Source: Craterostigma plantagineum
Taxonomy: Eukaryota; Streptophyta; Magnoliopsida; Lamiales; Linderniaceae
Assembly (NCBI GenBank): GCA_027422505.1
Contig: JAPQWV010000360.1
Span: forward strand, 372,001-436,000
Direction: 5' to 3'
Length of the DNA: 64,000 bases
The notes beneath the pieces are model-generated. The model saw only the letters and a list, made by a program, of their open reading frames with translations. It was not told the origin of the DNA and searched no databases. Shown piece after piece: positions 45,241 through 55,991 of this stretch (position 1 is the first letter of the stretch; each line of letters opens with the position of its first letter). The position numbers and the translations under genes were made by a program.

Positions 45241-46048
45241 TGTCCGCTCGTTAGCAATCGACTCTTGAAGCCTTGGGGGATCCATCTCGTAATCCTCGCC
45301 TTCCCGAAGTTCTTCGTCTTCTATTAGGACTAGGTCGACCGAATATAATAGTAGGAAATGTCGAACGTCCTTAACCCTACTCAGAGCCATGTTAGAGGTT
45401 AAGCTGTGGGTCAACCACTAATCTTCGAAGATATATCGATCGAGCACTTCATGTGGGTCAACTCCACGTCTTGATGTCTCAGCAGATGATCTTGAGGGTC
45501 CTTGCGTTTCTGCTAAAGCTATAAGCATTTCGGCACTTACTTCTTCTTCCGAAAGCAAGGGGCTTGAGTCGTATGAGGTGGTGGGGGTGGAGGCGTTCGT
45601 AGGATGGGTGGTTCATTTGGTTCGATAGTTTGGGTGGTGCGGTGCGTGGTGGTTTTCTTCGTCGAGAGAGTACACGCTGCGCCGTGCTCTAGCCTTGTCC
45701 TTGACCGATTGTAGAAGTCCTAGGCCTCTTCTCCCCCTTATGATGATCCTGATCATCAGGGTTATCATGTCGACGTTTGGAGCGAGAGCTTTGACCTCGG
45801 CATGTTTGAGTCGATGGGTCAGGACGATCCATCAGACGCTTGAATTGATCATCTTCTTCTGGCATCCGGTTGGTTAGTCGAAATAGTCGGGCGACTAAGA
45901 TGGAGTGGAGGTCGCTGATGGGTACAGTGTAAGGATTTACGAGGGTAGGTGATTGGATAGGTGGGTCGGTGTGTATGGGGTGAGGTTCAGTTCAGATGTG
46001 AGGTTTGTCCGGACGGTGTTGCCTTAGAGACTGGCATTTTTCCCGGTA
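45241..46048 (-). other. Remnant coding stretch of the Copia extra ORF region
   Basis: Minus-strand pieces such as ETSRRGVDPHEVLDRYIF and STPTTSYDSSPLLSEEE are acidic and Ser/Thr-rich and break off in several frames. The right-hand edge of the Athila insertion cuts it at ESIANER, continued at the left edge as IANEQTFLRD. Confidence 0.45.
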
Positions 46049-46887
46049 TCACGTTGGGAAGTCTATCGCAGCGTGTACTCTCTCCATAAAGTGTTCTTCA
46101 AATTGCGACAGGGCGGAGGAGAGAGCAGCCTGTAGATGTGCTTCCGTCACGAGCGGTTCTGACGCCTCCGTGGTTGATGGACCAGGACGACTGATGTCGC
46201 CTGTTGACAACCCATGAGTTAACACCGGCTCATCGGGCTGGCTCGTCGTCGCTTGAGGTTGCGACGATACGAGACTTCCATCCAATCCTTGAGATAATTC
46301 CAGAAGAATCGTATCTATGGATGTTGTTGCAAGTTCTGTTTGAACTTGCGGATCAGACACTTTATGCACAGGCTGGTAATGATAGGAGTCTGAGTCTCTG
46401 CCACTGTTGATGCTATGACGATAGATGTCGTGTCTGATGTGGTTGTGACAGCGGTGTCGACAGGCTCACTGGATTGGAGTTGAAGTCGTGGAATCCGTCT
46501 GACCAATTGAGCCTCCTCGTTTGAATCCATGGCTTCGGACGAGGTAGCCGTGTGAGGAGTCTATTCACGTTCAACGTCCTCATGCACTTGTGCTATCACT
46601 TGAGGATCAATAGGTGTGATCGAGATGATCAAGGCCTCAGATTCAGGCGTAGTAGCCTGTGGAAGTGGACTTTGCCCCATTTCAGCTCCGACATGTGCTT
46701 CCTGAATAAGAACCTCCTCAATAGGCTCTTGAAGCATGCTGACATGCACAGTCTGTTCGGCATCAAGGTCTTGAACGACTTCTTCGATCATGGCGTGGTC
46801 GAGACCCTGAGTTGTATCTTCCACTTCGAGCTCCTGAGCGTGGCCTTCTGAGCTCACATTGAAGTGTGTCGGGGGCCCTCTGATCAT
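46049..46887 (-). pseudogene. Acidic low-complexity extra ORF of the Copia element
   Basis: Three minus-strand frames (46887-46561, 46530-46315, 46369-46049) together are rich in Glu, Gln, Ser, Thr and Val (EEVVQDLDAEQTVHVSMLQE, ELSQGLDGSLVSSQPQATTS). It directly follows the 46924-47547 frame on the same strand and may have been its C-terminal tail. No domain recognised. Confidence 0.45.
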
Positions 46888-46923
46888 CGTCTCGATCAGG
46901 TGATGTTCTTGATAGTAAAGTTT

Positions 46924-47547
46924 CTATACATCTCCCGAGGGGTCAGGGAGATGGAGAAGGTCAAGAGATATCAGCATCGAAGGCCGGTCTAGATCTGTAA
47001 GTCTTGGGTGATGGAAGAACTTGAGCTTTGCGGTTGGTAGTTTCCACCTTGACGTATTCGAGGATATCTGTGTGGACCTCCATGAGGTATGCAGCACTGA
47101 AAACCACCAAGCATAAGGCACATTCTTCGACTTCTTGTTCTCCTTTTGCCTGATATGTTCAGCAAGATCGGTCCAGATCAGCCGTGCAAAATTGTAGTTC
47201 CATGAGAATACGATGCCATGGAAAATCCGAAGAATGTTGCCATTGCTCTTATCGAAGCCTGCGTGCTTTGGCGAGAGGCACTTGCTGACTATCCCAAATA
47301 AAGTCTTCCATGGATGAGGTTGACGTTGCTCTGTACTTGTGCAAAGTTTGGTGAGCGGTGGTCGGTATTCCATTTGGAGAAAGTCTTGTACCATCTCAGC
47401 ATCAGAAGGCACCGGGTCGTAATTGTTGCTGAAGGGTAAGTCCAGGACTAGGCCGAAATCGTTCTTGTTCGTATTGATGTGCCTTGTCCCCAGCACTGTA
47501 GTAAATTGGTAAGCATCATCAATTACCGGACCCTTTATGCGCCCCAA
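46924..47547 (-). CDS. Extra ORF of the Copia element, plant-transposon-protein-like
   Basis: 207 codons, starting MGRIKGPVIDDAYQFTTVLG, with HPWKTLFGIVSKCLSPKHAG, ILRIFHGIVFSWNYNFARLI, WTDLAEHIRQ and a motif VPYAWWFSVL. The spacing of P(W)xxI(V)xKCLxxKxxxxD followed by a hydrophobic IxxGIxxxWxxNFA segment resembles proteins labelled putative plant transposon protein in other plant genomes, found near Copia pol. That likeness is from memory of the pattern, not a search. It is on the same strand as gag and between pol and 3' LTR. It may be truncated at its N-terminus. Function unknown. Confidence 0.5.
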   Translation of the reverse strand: MGRIKGPVIDDAYQFTTVLGTRHINTNKNDFGLVLDLPFSNNYDPVPSDAEMVQDFLQMEYRPPLTKLCTSTEQRQPHPWKTLFGIVSKCLSPKHAGFDKSNGNILRIFHGIVFSWNYNFARLIWTDLAEHIRQKENKKSKNVPYAWWFSVLHTSWRSTQISSNTSRWKLPTAKLKFFHHPRLTDLDRPSMLISLDLLHLPDPSGDV

Positions 47548-48098
47548 AAACTGTTGAAGGTAAACATGGCACCGATGTGGTTACGGTGGGTGCATTCCAC
47601 AGTGGGTGACCTTGTAGTATGGACACGATTATCTCGTCTGGACACTTAAAGGTGGTAAGATCGAGCTGGAAGTTGGTGTCCTGAACGTTGAGGTACAAAT
47701 TGTGATCATATATGTGGTTTTACATGGGGTAACGATCCATCTGAGAAAATAAGAAAGAAGAAAGCTTATTAGTTCAAATCTTAGATTTGAGTCGAATTTT
47801 GTCATATCAAACTATAATGATCGGACTATGTATTTCATGTTTAATAGACATAAGAGATAATTCTGCACAAAGGTCATACGAAAGTGAACTAATGTAATGG
47901 TATCTATTTAAATTTTCGAAAATTGCATATATGACACATAAGAGATCTATCGAAAATTTTCTAAGTCTTTGAATTCGCGAATACCAGTGTTCACTCCGTT
48001 ATATATTTCGATCGAGAATTTAAATTCCCTATTTAGTTGCCTAGGTACTGATTTTACAAGAATGTGACTTCGACTGACAAAATTAAGCAGTTATTCAG

Positions 48099-48786
48099 TC
48101 ACATGTCAGGGAAGTCCATGTGTCGAGAAAAGTCGTCTACTATCACCAGCACATACTTGCGTCCGTTATTAATCTGTTTTTGTATCGGTCCATGGAGTTT
48201 CACGTGAAGTAATTCCAGAGGACGTGAAGTAGAGGCAACTGGCTTGTCGTGATGAGAGGTTCGCTTCATTTTCCCAAGCTGACACGCCGAACAATGATGC
48301 TCTTTTTGTAGTTCTATACTTGGCAGACCGTGGACCAACTTCTTCATTGAGAGTTGTTGAAGAGCTTTAATGTTGAGATGAGACATGTGTTGATGCCATA
48401 AGCTGTTCCTCTGTAATCTGTGAGATGAGGCATACAATTGTCGAAGGCCGCACGAACGTCAGGTTGATCATATATAAGTTTGATTTCCGAATTCCTTGAA
48501 GGAGTTCTTTGTCCTGACTATCCAAAAATTCTGCATCGGTCAGTAAGGAAGACCAACTGGAATCCTTTATCGCAGAACTGGCCTATGCTAAACAGTTTTG
48601 GCGGAGGCCTTCGACGTAGAAGACATCCTTGATAGTCAGACTTTCCAAAATTATATCTCCAAGTCCTAGGATTGGAGCTGACTCGTTGTTCCCAAATCTG
48701 ACTTTGCCATTTAAGCAGTTTTGATAGTTGCTCAGCAGCTCTTGATTCCCGTCATGTGTATGGAGCAACCCGAGTCGAGGTACCAT
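48099..48786 (-). pseudogene. Copia protease edge and pre-integrase domain, copy 1
   Basis: HTHDGNQELLSNYQNCLNGK and APILGLGDIILESLTIKDVF are the segment after the Copia protease; NSLWHQHMSHLNIKALQQLS and HHCSACQLGKMKR are the GAG-pre-integrase zinc-binding motif (H-H-C-C), then the integrase start RKYVLVIVDDFSRH at the edge. At 48099 the frame ends and the integrase core is missing. Frameshifts separate the pieces. Confidence 0.8.
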
Positions 48787-50220
48787 ACATGATGGATCTG
48801 CAAAAATAATTTAAAGATCTTTGGGTACCACTTATAAGCGGGTTCTCTCAGATTAGCATATTTAGACTTTGGTTCAGATACGGTTCCTAAATTATCACTA
48901 AAGGAGTTTTAGCTACCCAAGTCACATTCGAAGAAGTTGAGTTGGGTTTTGCCTTAGTAGGAGACTTGGCCTGGCGTTCGTCTTCCTAGGCGGAGATTTT
49001 AGCAACCCATTTGGGTTGAACCTGACAAGGAAGTTGAATTTCAGTGCGGGCAAATGCATTAGTAGGCTTGATCGTGGAAAAGATCTTTTCATTGGATAGT
49101 CTCCTAAGGTGTTTGCGGGATTGGATTTTCACAGGATACCTTAGGTGAGAACAAGAATGAATGGCGCCATAAGCTTTCTTAGTGGCTGGATCTTGTTTCC
49201 TACGAGTCATCCTAGATGCATTTGTCTTAGAATGATTGTTTGTGAGTGTTGATGAGCCTATTTCGAAGTTAGTGCTTCTGAAGGTAGTCGGCTTTAGAGA
49301 GCATGAAGACACAATAATTTTTAGCGAGGAAATGACACTTTTATTTCTACGAGTGTCTTTTCTTTTTACAGAAGGAGGAGATAAATTTGAAACTTTGACA
49401 TCTAGAGACTCATTCTTTATTTCTAAACTAAACACCCTCGCCTTCGGTTTCTCTAGCTCCTTTACTACGCTCCCTGTAGACGTATTAGAAACAGGGTTAG
49501 AGATATGTTTCAAAACATTATTTGGGATTTTTCTTTCTTCACACTTATCATAATGATGTTTTCTTGTGAGGAGATGCGTGATAAAGACTTTTAAGATGGA
49601 GGAAGCTTTGAGATATTCCATCTCTTTTATAAACGTTTTCTTTGTAGCTTCAAAATTCTCTCGTTCTTTTTCTAATGAAATTCTTAACTCCTCTACTTTC
49701 TTAACAATAGGGGGTATGTAGAGAGAATTTTCATAATGATGAGTAGTTGCTTCCACGGACTGACTTGAATGTTGTAAAGAATAAATTGAATCACAGTCAC
49801 ACTCCTGGGGCATCTCATGAGTTTTGTAACTGTTTTATTCAATTCTGTGTAGTCAAAGGGGATCTCAAGTCTAGTTGTAGCTTTCCGCTTTTTCTTCTTC
49901 TAACGCATTTTGTCTCAGATGTGCTAGTAAAAGTCATTAGAGAAGTTAGACCCAAACCCATGTATCTTATATCATAAAGCTGTATGCATTCAACTTTATT
50001 AAGATGCATGGGTTAGAAATCGTAAGTCTTCCTTAGCGTTATAAATGTCAGTTTCTAAGGGCTGGTTTAGATGAATCGTTGAGCGGTTTGTCCATAGAAG
50101 TCAGCCTATCGTCTAAGAGCTTGATCCTAGAATAAAGTTTCTTTCTTCATTAGAGAGTGTCGTATAATCGTTTCTAGGGTTGCTAAAGACTCTCTGTTGC
50201 TTTCTCTCAGTGCTTTAATC
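48145..50220 (-). repeat. 2,076-bp tandem duplication, copy 1
   Basis: It starts ACCAGCACATACTTGCGTCC and ends CAGTGCTTTAATC, followed at once by the next copy. About 22 differences from copy 2 were counted by eye, half of them single-base indels. Confidence 0.92.
48986..49813 (-). CDS. Copia gag-tail coiled-coil ORF, copy 1 (intact frame)
   Basis: 275 codons, MPQECDCDSIYSLQHSSQSV onward. The first 90 residues form a likely coiled coil (VKKVEELRISLEKERENFEA), then a basic Ser/Thr/Asn-rich region (SPPSVKRKDTRRNKSV, TNASRMTRRKQD). It lies between the Gag zinc knuckle and the protease in the element, so it is probably the C-terminal part of a long Gag rather than an independent gene. Copy 2 at 50997-51888 is the same frame with a one-base insertion. 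Confidence 0.6.
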   Translation of the reverse strand: MPQECDCDSIYSLQHSSQSVEATTHHYENSLYIPPIVKKVEELRISLEKERENFEATKKTFIKEMEYLKASSILKVFITHLLTRKHHYDKCEERKIPNNVLKHISNPVSNTSTGSVVKELEKPKARVFSLEIKNESLDVKVSNLSPPSVKRKDTRRNKSVISSLKIIVSSCSLKPTTFRSTNFEIGSSTLTNNHSKTNASRMTRRKQDPATKKAYGAIHSCSHLRYPVKIQSRKHLRRLSNEKIFSTIKPTNAFARTEIQLPCQVQPKWVAKISA

Positions 50221-50244
50221 ACCAGCACATACTTGCGTCCGTTA

Positions 50245-50879
50245 TTAATCTGTTTTTGTATCGGTCCCATGGAGTTTCACGTGAAGTAATTCCAGAGGAC
50301 GTGAAGTAGAGGCAACTGGCTTGTCGTGATGAGAGGTTCGCTTCATTTTTCCAAGCTGACACGCCGAACAATGATGCTCTTTTTGTAGTTCTATACTTGG
50401 CAGACCGTGGACCAACTTCTTCATTGAGAGTTGTTGAAGAGCTTTAATGTTGAGATGAGACATGTGTTGATGCCATAAGCTGTTCCTCTGTAATCTGAGA
50501 TGAGGCATACAATTGTCGAAGGCCGCACGAACGTCAGGTTGATCATATATAAGTTTGATTTCCGAATTCCTTGAAGGAGTTCTTTGTCCTGACTATCCAA
50601 AAATTCTGCATCGGTCAGTAAGGAAGACCAACTGGAATCCTTTATCGCAGAACTGGCCTATGCTAAACAGTTTTGGCGGAGGCCTTCGACGTAGAAGACA
50701 TCCTTGATAGTCAGACTTTCCAAAATTATATCTCCAAGTCCTAGGATTGGAGCTGACTCGTTGTTCCCAAATCTGACTTTGCCATTTAAGCAGTTTTGAT
50801 AGTTGCTCAGCAGCTCTTGATTTCCCGTCATGTGTATGGAGCAACCCGAGTCGAGGTACCATACATGATGGATCTGCAA
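50245..50879 (-). pseudogene. Copia protease edge and pre-integrase domain, copy 2
   Basis: The frame from 50879 reads HHVWYLDSGCSIHMTGNQEL, the Copia protease active site D-S-G-C-S, through VRFGNNESAPILGLGDI. The pre-integrase motif at 50508-50245 repeats that of copy 1. In copy 1 the D-S-G-C-S stretch is shifted out of frame by a one-base loss near 48748. Confidence 0.8.
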
Positions 50880-50996
50880 AAATAATTTAAAGATCTGGGT
50901 ACCACTTATAAGCGGGTTCTCTCAGATTAGCATATTTAGACTTTGGTTCAGATACGATTCCTAAATTATCACTAAAAGGAGTTTTAGCTACCCAAG

Positions 50997-51888
50997 TCAC
51001 ATTCGAAGAAGTTGAGTTGGGTTTTGCCTTAGTAGGAGACTTGTCCTGGCGTTCGTCTTCCTAGGCGGAGATTTAGCAACCCATTTGGGTTGAACCTGAC
51101 AAGGAAGTTGAATTTCAGTGCGGGCAAATGTATTAGTAGGCTTGATCGTGGAAAAGATCTTTTCATTGGATAGTCTCCTAAGGTGTTTGTGGGATTGGAT
51201 TTTCACAGGATACCTTAGGTGAGAACAAGAATGAATGGCGCCATAAGCTTTCTTAGTGGCTGGATCTTGTTTCCTATGAGTCATCCTAGATGCATTTGTC
51301 TTAGAATGATTGTTTGTGAGTGTTGATGAGCCTATTTTGAAGTTAGTGCTTCTGAAGGTAGTCAGCTTTAGAGAGCATGAAGACACAATAATTTTTAGCG
51401 AGGAAATGACACTTTTATTTCTACGAGTGTCTTTTCTTTTTACAGAAGGAGGAGATAAATTTGAAACTTTGACATCTAGAGACTCATTCTTTATTTCTAA
51501 ACTAGACACCCTCGCCTTCGGTTTCTCTAGCTCCTTTACTACGCTCCCTGTAGACGTATTAGAAACAGGGTTAGAGATATGTTTCAAAACATTATTTGGG
51601 ATTTTTCTTTCTTCACACTTATCATAATGATGTTTTCTTGTGAGGAGATGCGTGATAAATGACTTTTAAGATGGAGGAAGCTTTGAGATATTCCATCTCT
51701 TTTATAAACGTTTTCTTTGTAGCTTCAAAATTCTCTCGTTCTTTTTCTAATGAAATTCTTAACTCCTCTACTTTCTTAACAATAGGGGGTATGTAGAGAG
51801 AATTTTCATAATGATGAGTAGTTGCTTCCACGGACTGACTTGAATGTTGTAAAGAATAAATTGAATCATAGTCACACTCCTGGGGCAT
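50997..51888 (-). pseudogene. Copia gag-tail coiled-coil ORF, copy 2 (frameshifted)
   Basis: Two frames, 51888-51622 and 51587-50997, together equal the 275-codon frame of copy 1. They are split by one extra base near 51661 (GATAAATGACT against GATAAAGACT). Confidence 0.8.
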
Positions 51889-52202
51889 CTCCTGAGTTTT
51901 GTAACTGTTTTATTCAATTCTGTGTAGTCAAAGGGGATCTCAAGTCTAGTTGTAGCTTTCCGCTTTTTCTTCTTCTAACGCATTTGTCTCAGATGTGCTA
52001 GTAAAAGTCATTAGAGAAGTTAGACCCAAACCCATGTATCTTATATCATAAAGCTGTATGCATTCAACTTTATTAAGATGCATGGGTTAGAAATCGTAAG
52101 TCTTCCTTAGCGTTATAAATGTCAGTTTCTAAGGGCTGGTTTAGATGAATCGTTTGAGCGGTTTGTCCCATAGAAGTCAGCCTATCGTCTAAGAGCTTGA
52201 TC

Positions 52203-53760
52203 CTAGAATAAAGTTTCTTTCTTCATTAGAGAGTGTCGTATAATCGTTTCTAGGGTTGCTAACTCTCTGTTGCTTTCTCTCAGTGCTTTATCTAGGTCGC
52301 TATTTTTGGTCCCTAAAGAGGCTATATTAGATTCTAGACTAGCGATTTTTTCTTTTGCATTTGACAGGAGAATGTCTACATGAAATTTCTCATCAAATAG
52401 CAATTGAACGCTCACTTATAGCTAGTCTCTCCTCTAATTCTTTTATGCTTTTCTGCTCACATTTCATGTTAGCGTAGCCTAATTGGTGTGATTCTAACAT
52501 GGTCAATAATGTGGAACTGAAAGAATCTACCTTCTGAGACAATGTGGATGCTTGATTGTTGTCCACCTGGTTGGAGATTTTGGCGTCTGAATCCTCGTCT
52601 AGGCGAGCCATGAGTGCTAGATTCTCCTCTTCTGAACTCAACGTGCCCTCGAGCCAGTGGTCTTGCTCCTCCATGAGAGTTACTCCAGCTTCCTTTTGCT
52701 TAGCAAGTTGAAGCTTCTTGGAGTAATAGTTAGCATCTCTCTTTCTTCGGTAGAGTGCATTCATGGGCGAAGTGGCCAGGTTTGCCACAGCTAAAGCACT
52801 TGTTTGACTCTTTGACATTCTTAACTTCGGCTCGGGTGTGCGTTATTATTATTTGAGCTAGAAGTCTGAAGTCTGTTGGCTGATGATGAGGATTTGTTCT
52901 TGAAATACTGCTTGCTCATCATCTTTCCAATTGGAGCCAATTGTTTTCCCAGAGCTTTGATACATGGCTCGACGAAGGAGTTTGATTCACCTTAAGACTC
53001 TGAAGAGGAGGGAGGCATAATGATGCATGATTTTGCGCTAAGTTTCTCCGAGACTAGGGCAACTGAGTCTTCAGTCCGTTTGCCCTTTTGCTCCTTGTGA
53101 ATCTCGCTGACGTCTTCCTCGTATTTGGGCGAGATTGTCAAAAATGGCACGAATATCAACTCTTCCATGTCTTTGTTTTGGAGAATTTGAGTGGATATCT
53201 TCTTCAATTCAGAGGGCAGAGATGATAGAAACCGAATGTTAGTCTCCATGTTTGTCTTGGTGATTTCTATCTTCCTCATCTCGTTAGAAGTGTTAGGTAT
53301 CTTTGATAAAGATCGTCTAGGCTCTCTTCTAGTTTGGCCTTGAAAGAGTCGTAGGCCGTTAGTATGTTGGGCTTTTTGGCTTTGACTCCGACTTCGGTAC
53401 GCTGCATCATGCGATGAAGTTCATCCCACATTCCCTTTGCCGTAGGAATGCTGTCGATCTGTCTATATGTCATTTGGGATGCCTTGCATGAGCCAAGATT
53501 TGCATCCGAGATCAGTCTTTGCTCGTAGCCCCTCTGCATCGTTATACTCACTAGGAGTTTTAAGTCTTCTTTGTCCCACAGGTAAAGGCGGATTGTTCGT
53601 TGTATTGGCTACTTGGTCAACCCAAAATTGAGTTAGGCCTTCTTCGAGAGAAACAAGAAGGTACTGGACATGCTCTTTGAGTTCTAGGAAATTCAACGGT
53701 TGTGCTCCGCGTTTCAAAATTGGTGGACGGTTGTCATTTCCAAGTGTATATGCATCAATT
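52203..53760 (-). pseudogene. Copia Gag with zinc knuckle
   Basis: The N-terminal part KRGAQPLNFLELKEHVQYLL, then the UBN2-type gag core (MTYRQIDSIPTAKGMWDELH, LDDLYQRYLTLLTR, FLSSLPSELKKI), then the zinc knuckle KCFSCGKPGHFAHEC (CX2CX4HX4C) near 52770, RDANYYSKKLQLAKQKEAG and a coiled coil (52415-52203). At least four frame breaks (near 53470, 53280, 52990 and 52750). It would be the structural particle protein. Confidence 0.8.
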
Positions 53761-54775
53761 TGTTTTTGTTGCAGAGTTGATGTTCTTTGGATCTTCGTTG
53801 GTTATTTTGAAGATATGAAAAGACGTAGTGTGCTTCGCAAGTGACAAATTAGTTAGTACCGTTTGATTCCAATGCAGTCGATTATTTTTTATTCAATCTT
53901 TAAAGTTTGATCAAATATAATATCGTCGAAACAATATGTAACAGTTATTGTTCTTGCGTAAAACTGTCAGCAAAAAAATTTCGAGCGAAATAAATTGCTC
54001 AAAATCTTTTGGTCGAAAAAAAAATTGCCGATGCATGAATTTGTTTCGATCGCAAAGAAACAATACGTTTAGTAAGTTTCTCGCTGAGTCAAAATACCGT
54101 TGACTGGAAAAGTTTTTCGAGCGCGAATGATTTTTGCTAGGTAAATCAGAAGAGTCTGACCGAAAATGTTTTTCGAGAGAAAACTTTACGTGAGCAAAGT
54201 CACAATAAGTCTCGTCCAAAAAATTTTCGCAGAATAATGCTCGAGAAATTTTTCTACTAAATACGCTTACGAAGGCGACTTTAGAGCTGACTTCATATTC
54301 TGACCGAGAAAAACTCTCGCGCGGAGTTTCGCTCGAGAAATTAATCCGATCGAAGACTTGTCGAGTTAAAATCACGCAAATAATCACAGAACACGAGCTA
54401 ACATTGATTCAACAAAAAAACAACAAATTAGGCAGTAAAATTGCATATTTGCTTGAAATCAACTATTGATTACGCGCGAACAGGCAATTAAACACGTCAT
54501 GAAGTAAAATATATTGAATTTGGTCAAAATCAGAACGTGTTCTAAGTGTTCTTCGCACGAACAGTGGCTATCCAGATTCACCTATTCAGCTAAATCGATT
54601 TTCTTATCGCTATCGATCTAAAATGATTTGAGCGAGCACAGAAACATCAATATCAAGTCTAAAAATTTGAGCTATCCAATCGAATTCAGTTTTTGTGCCA
54701 AAACTGTTCTTCGCACGGAACAGTTCTAAAAATTCGATCAGAAATCTAACAATTTAGATTTAAAACAGAATTAAT
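53761..54775 (-). other. 5' leader of the large Copia element
   Basis: About 1 kb between PBS and gag, without coding frames of note. It is rich in TTTTTCGAG, CTCGAGAAA and GCGAAA motifs between 53970 and 54380. The 158-codon minus frame at 53911-54387 is low-complexity and not supported. Confidence 0.5.
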
Positions 54776-54789
54776 CTGCTTTGATACCA
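54776..54789 (-). other. Primer-binding site of the large Copia element
   Basis: The minus strand reads TGGTATCAAAGCAG, two bases after the 5' LTR, matching the usual Copia TGGTATCAGAGC site for initiator Met-tRNA with one change. Confidence 0.85.
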
Positions 54790-54791
54790 AT

Positions 54792-55139
54792 TGTTAGGTC
54801 CTCAGATTATCATCTCGAAGATCCTAGACTCGAATTCATTAGTTTTCGATTATAATTGTTTGAATTTACCTCCGATCGAAAACTTACTCTTAAGCTCTTG
54901 AGAGAGAATTTCGGTTAGAGAGAGAAAGATTCTGATTCTCTCTCTCTAGAATTAGATTTGCGAGTCCTTCGGATCAATTTAATAAATTTTCACTCAAACA
55001 CAAATGTGTACATTAGTATTTATACCAAACAAACTTGGTATAAATTCAAGTTATTCCTAACTAAGGACAAATACAGTAAAAGCCCAAAATACGAAGACAA
55101 CTAATAAACTCATAGCACAATTACAAAGTGTATTGTACA
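54792..55139 (-). repeat. 5' LTR of the large Copia element
   Basis: It runs from TGTTAGGTCCTCAG to GTATTGTACA. A CTCTCTCTCTAGAATTAG stretch and TTTATACCAAACAAACTTGG are shared with the left LTR. Confidence 0.88.
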
Positions 55140-55991
55140 CATAACCCTCCAAAAAAGATGGTCGGATATTGATACGTGATGTGAATCGATAATATTTCAA
55201 GTGTCGCTTGAAAAATCTGTATTCAATGTTGAAAGACAATGTCCATGTGATGGACATGGACCAGCTCTTTATTCGAATGAGATCGTGTATGATAAATATG
55301 AAAGTGGAACGTGATGACAATAGTAGAGGTGGCCAAAGTTGCTGGGCTGAAAGGTTTTATTATGTTAATCTTAAACACATATGTTTTGATAGTGTTGTTG
55401 TTCAAATTATCTATAATGATTTGTATTTATATTTTTACAGGATGGAAAGGACGATGAAGACCAAGACTCCAATGAATTTGACGTTGTAGTAAATTCAATA
55501 GATGCATGAGTCGTTGCATTGGTGGAGATGGGCAAATCTTCAAGGATGCCGACGAATTCAGACGGAGATTGAAGAAATATTCGATCGCCATTCGTAGGAC
55601 CTTCATTTATAGGAAGAACGATAAGAGAAAAATTATTGTCGTTTGCAAGGATGCGTCGTGTAGTTGTATGAACGTGATAAAACATTTGGCATTCGGAAGT
55701 CCACTCTTCAACACACTTGTGGTGAAGATAATATTCGAAGTCGTGACCATCCTCAAGCTGATGCACCATGGTTAGGGGACATAGTGAAAGCGAGGCTACG
55801 TGATGATCCTTTTTATCGTCCTAGTGACATGGTGAAAGATCTTTTGAGAGACTACAACGTAAATGTGAGTTACCTGAAGGCATATAGAGGCAAAGAAAGT
55901 GTCGTTCATAGTATATATGGTTTGGAGAATGGTACATTCCAATTAAGATGGTGTGTAAGTCGGTGAAGGAAACCAATCGGGATAGCGTGTA

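Larger units (their letters stand above)
50221..52290 (-). repeat. 2,076-bp tandem duplication, copy 2
   Basis: It starts ACCAGCACATACTTGCGTCC and ends CAGTGCTTTA, where the original Copia sequence continues (TCTAGGTCGC). Nearly identical to 48145-50220. The junction shares only the bases ATC. Confidence 0.92.
38190..55139 (-). mobile_element. Large old Copia retrotransposon with extra 3' ORFs
   Basis: The LTRs (38190-38542 and 54792-55139, about 350 bp) differ at roughly one position in eleven by eye. The minus strand gives 5' LTR, PBS TGGTATCAAAGCAG, gag, pre-integrase region, extra ORFs, a polypurine tract AAAGGGGGGAA and 3' LTR. No matching target duplication was found (left flank CTTGT, right flank CATAA). 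It contains a 2,076-bp tandem duplication and a nested Athila element. The core of integrase, RT and RNase H is absent. A large gag with coiled coil and ORFs after pol suggest the SIRE/Maximus type, by inference. Confidence 0.85.

Noticed and set aside
53911..54387. 158-codon minus-strand frame in the Copia leader
   Set aside because: Phe/Ser/Arg-rich translation of the CTCGAGAAA-type repeats between PBS and gag; not expected to code.
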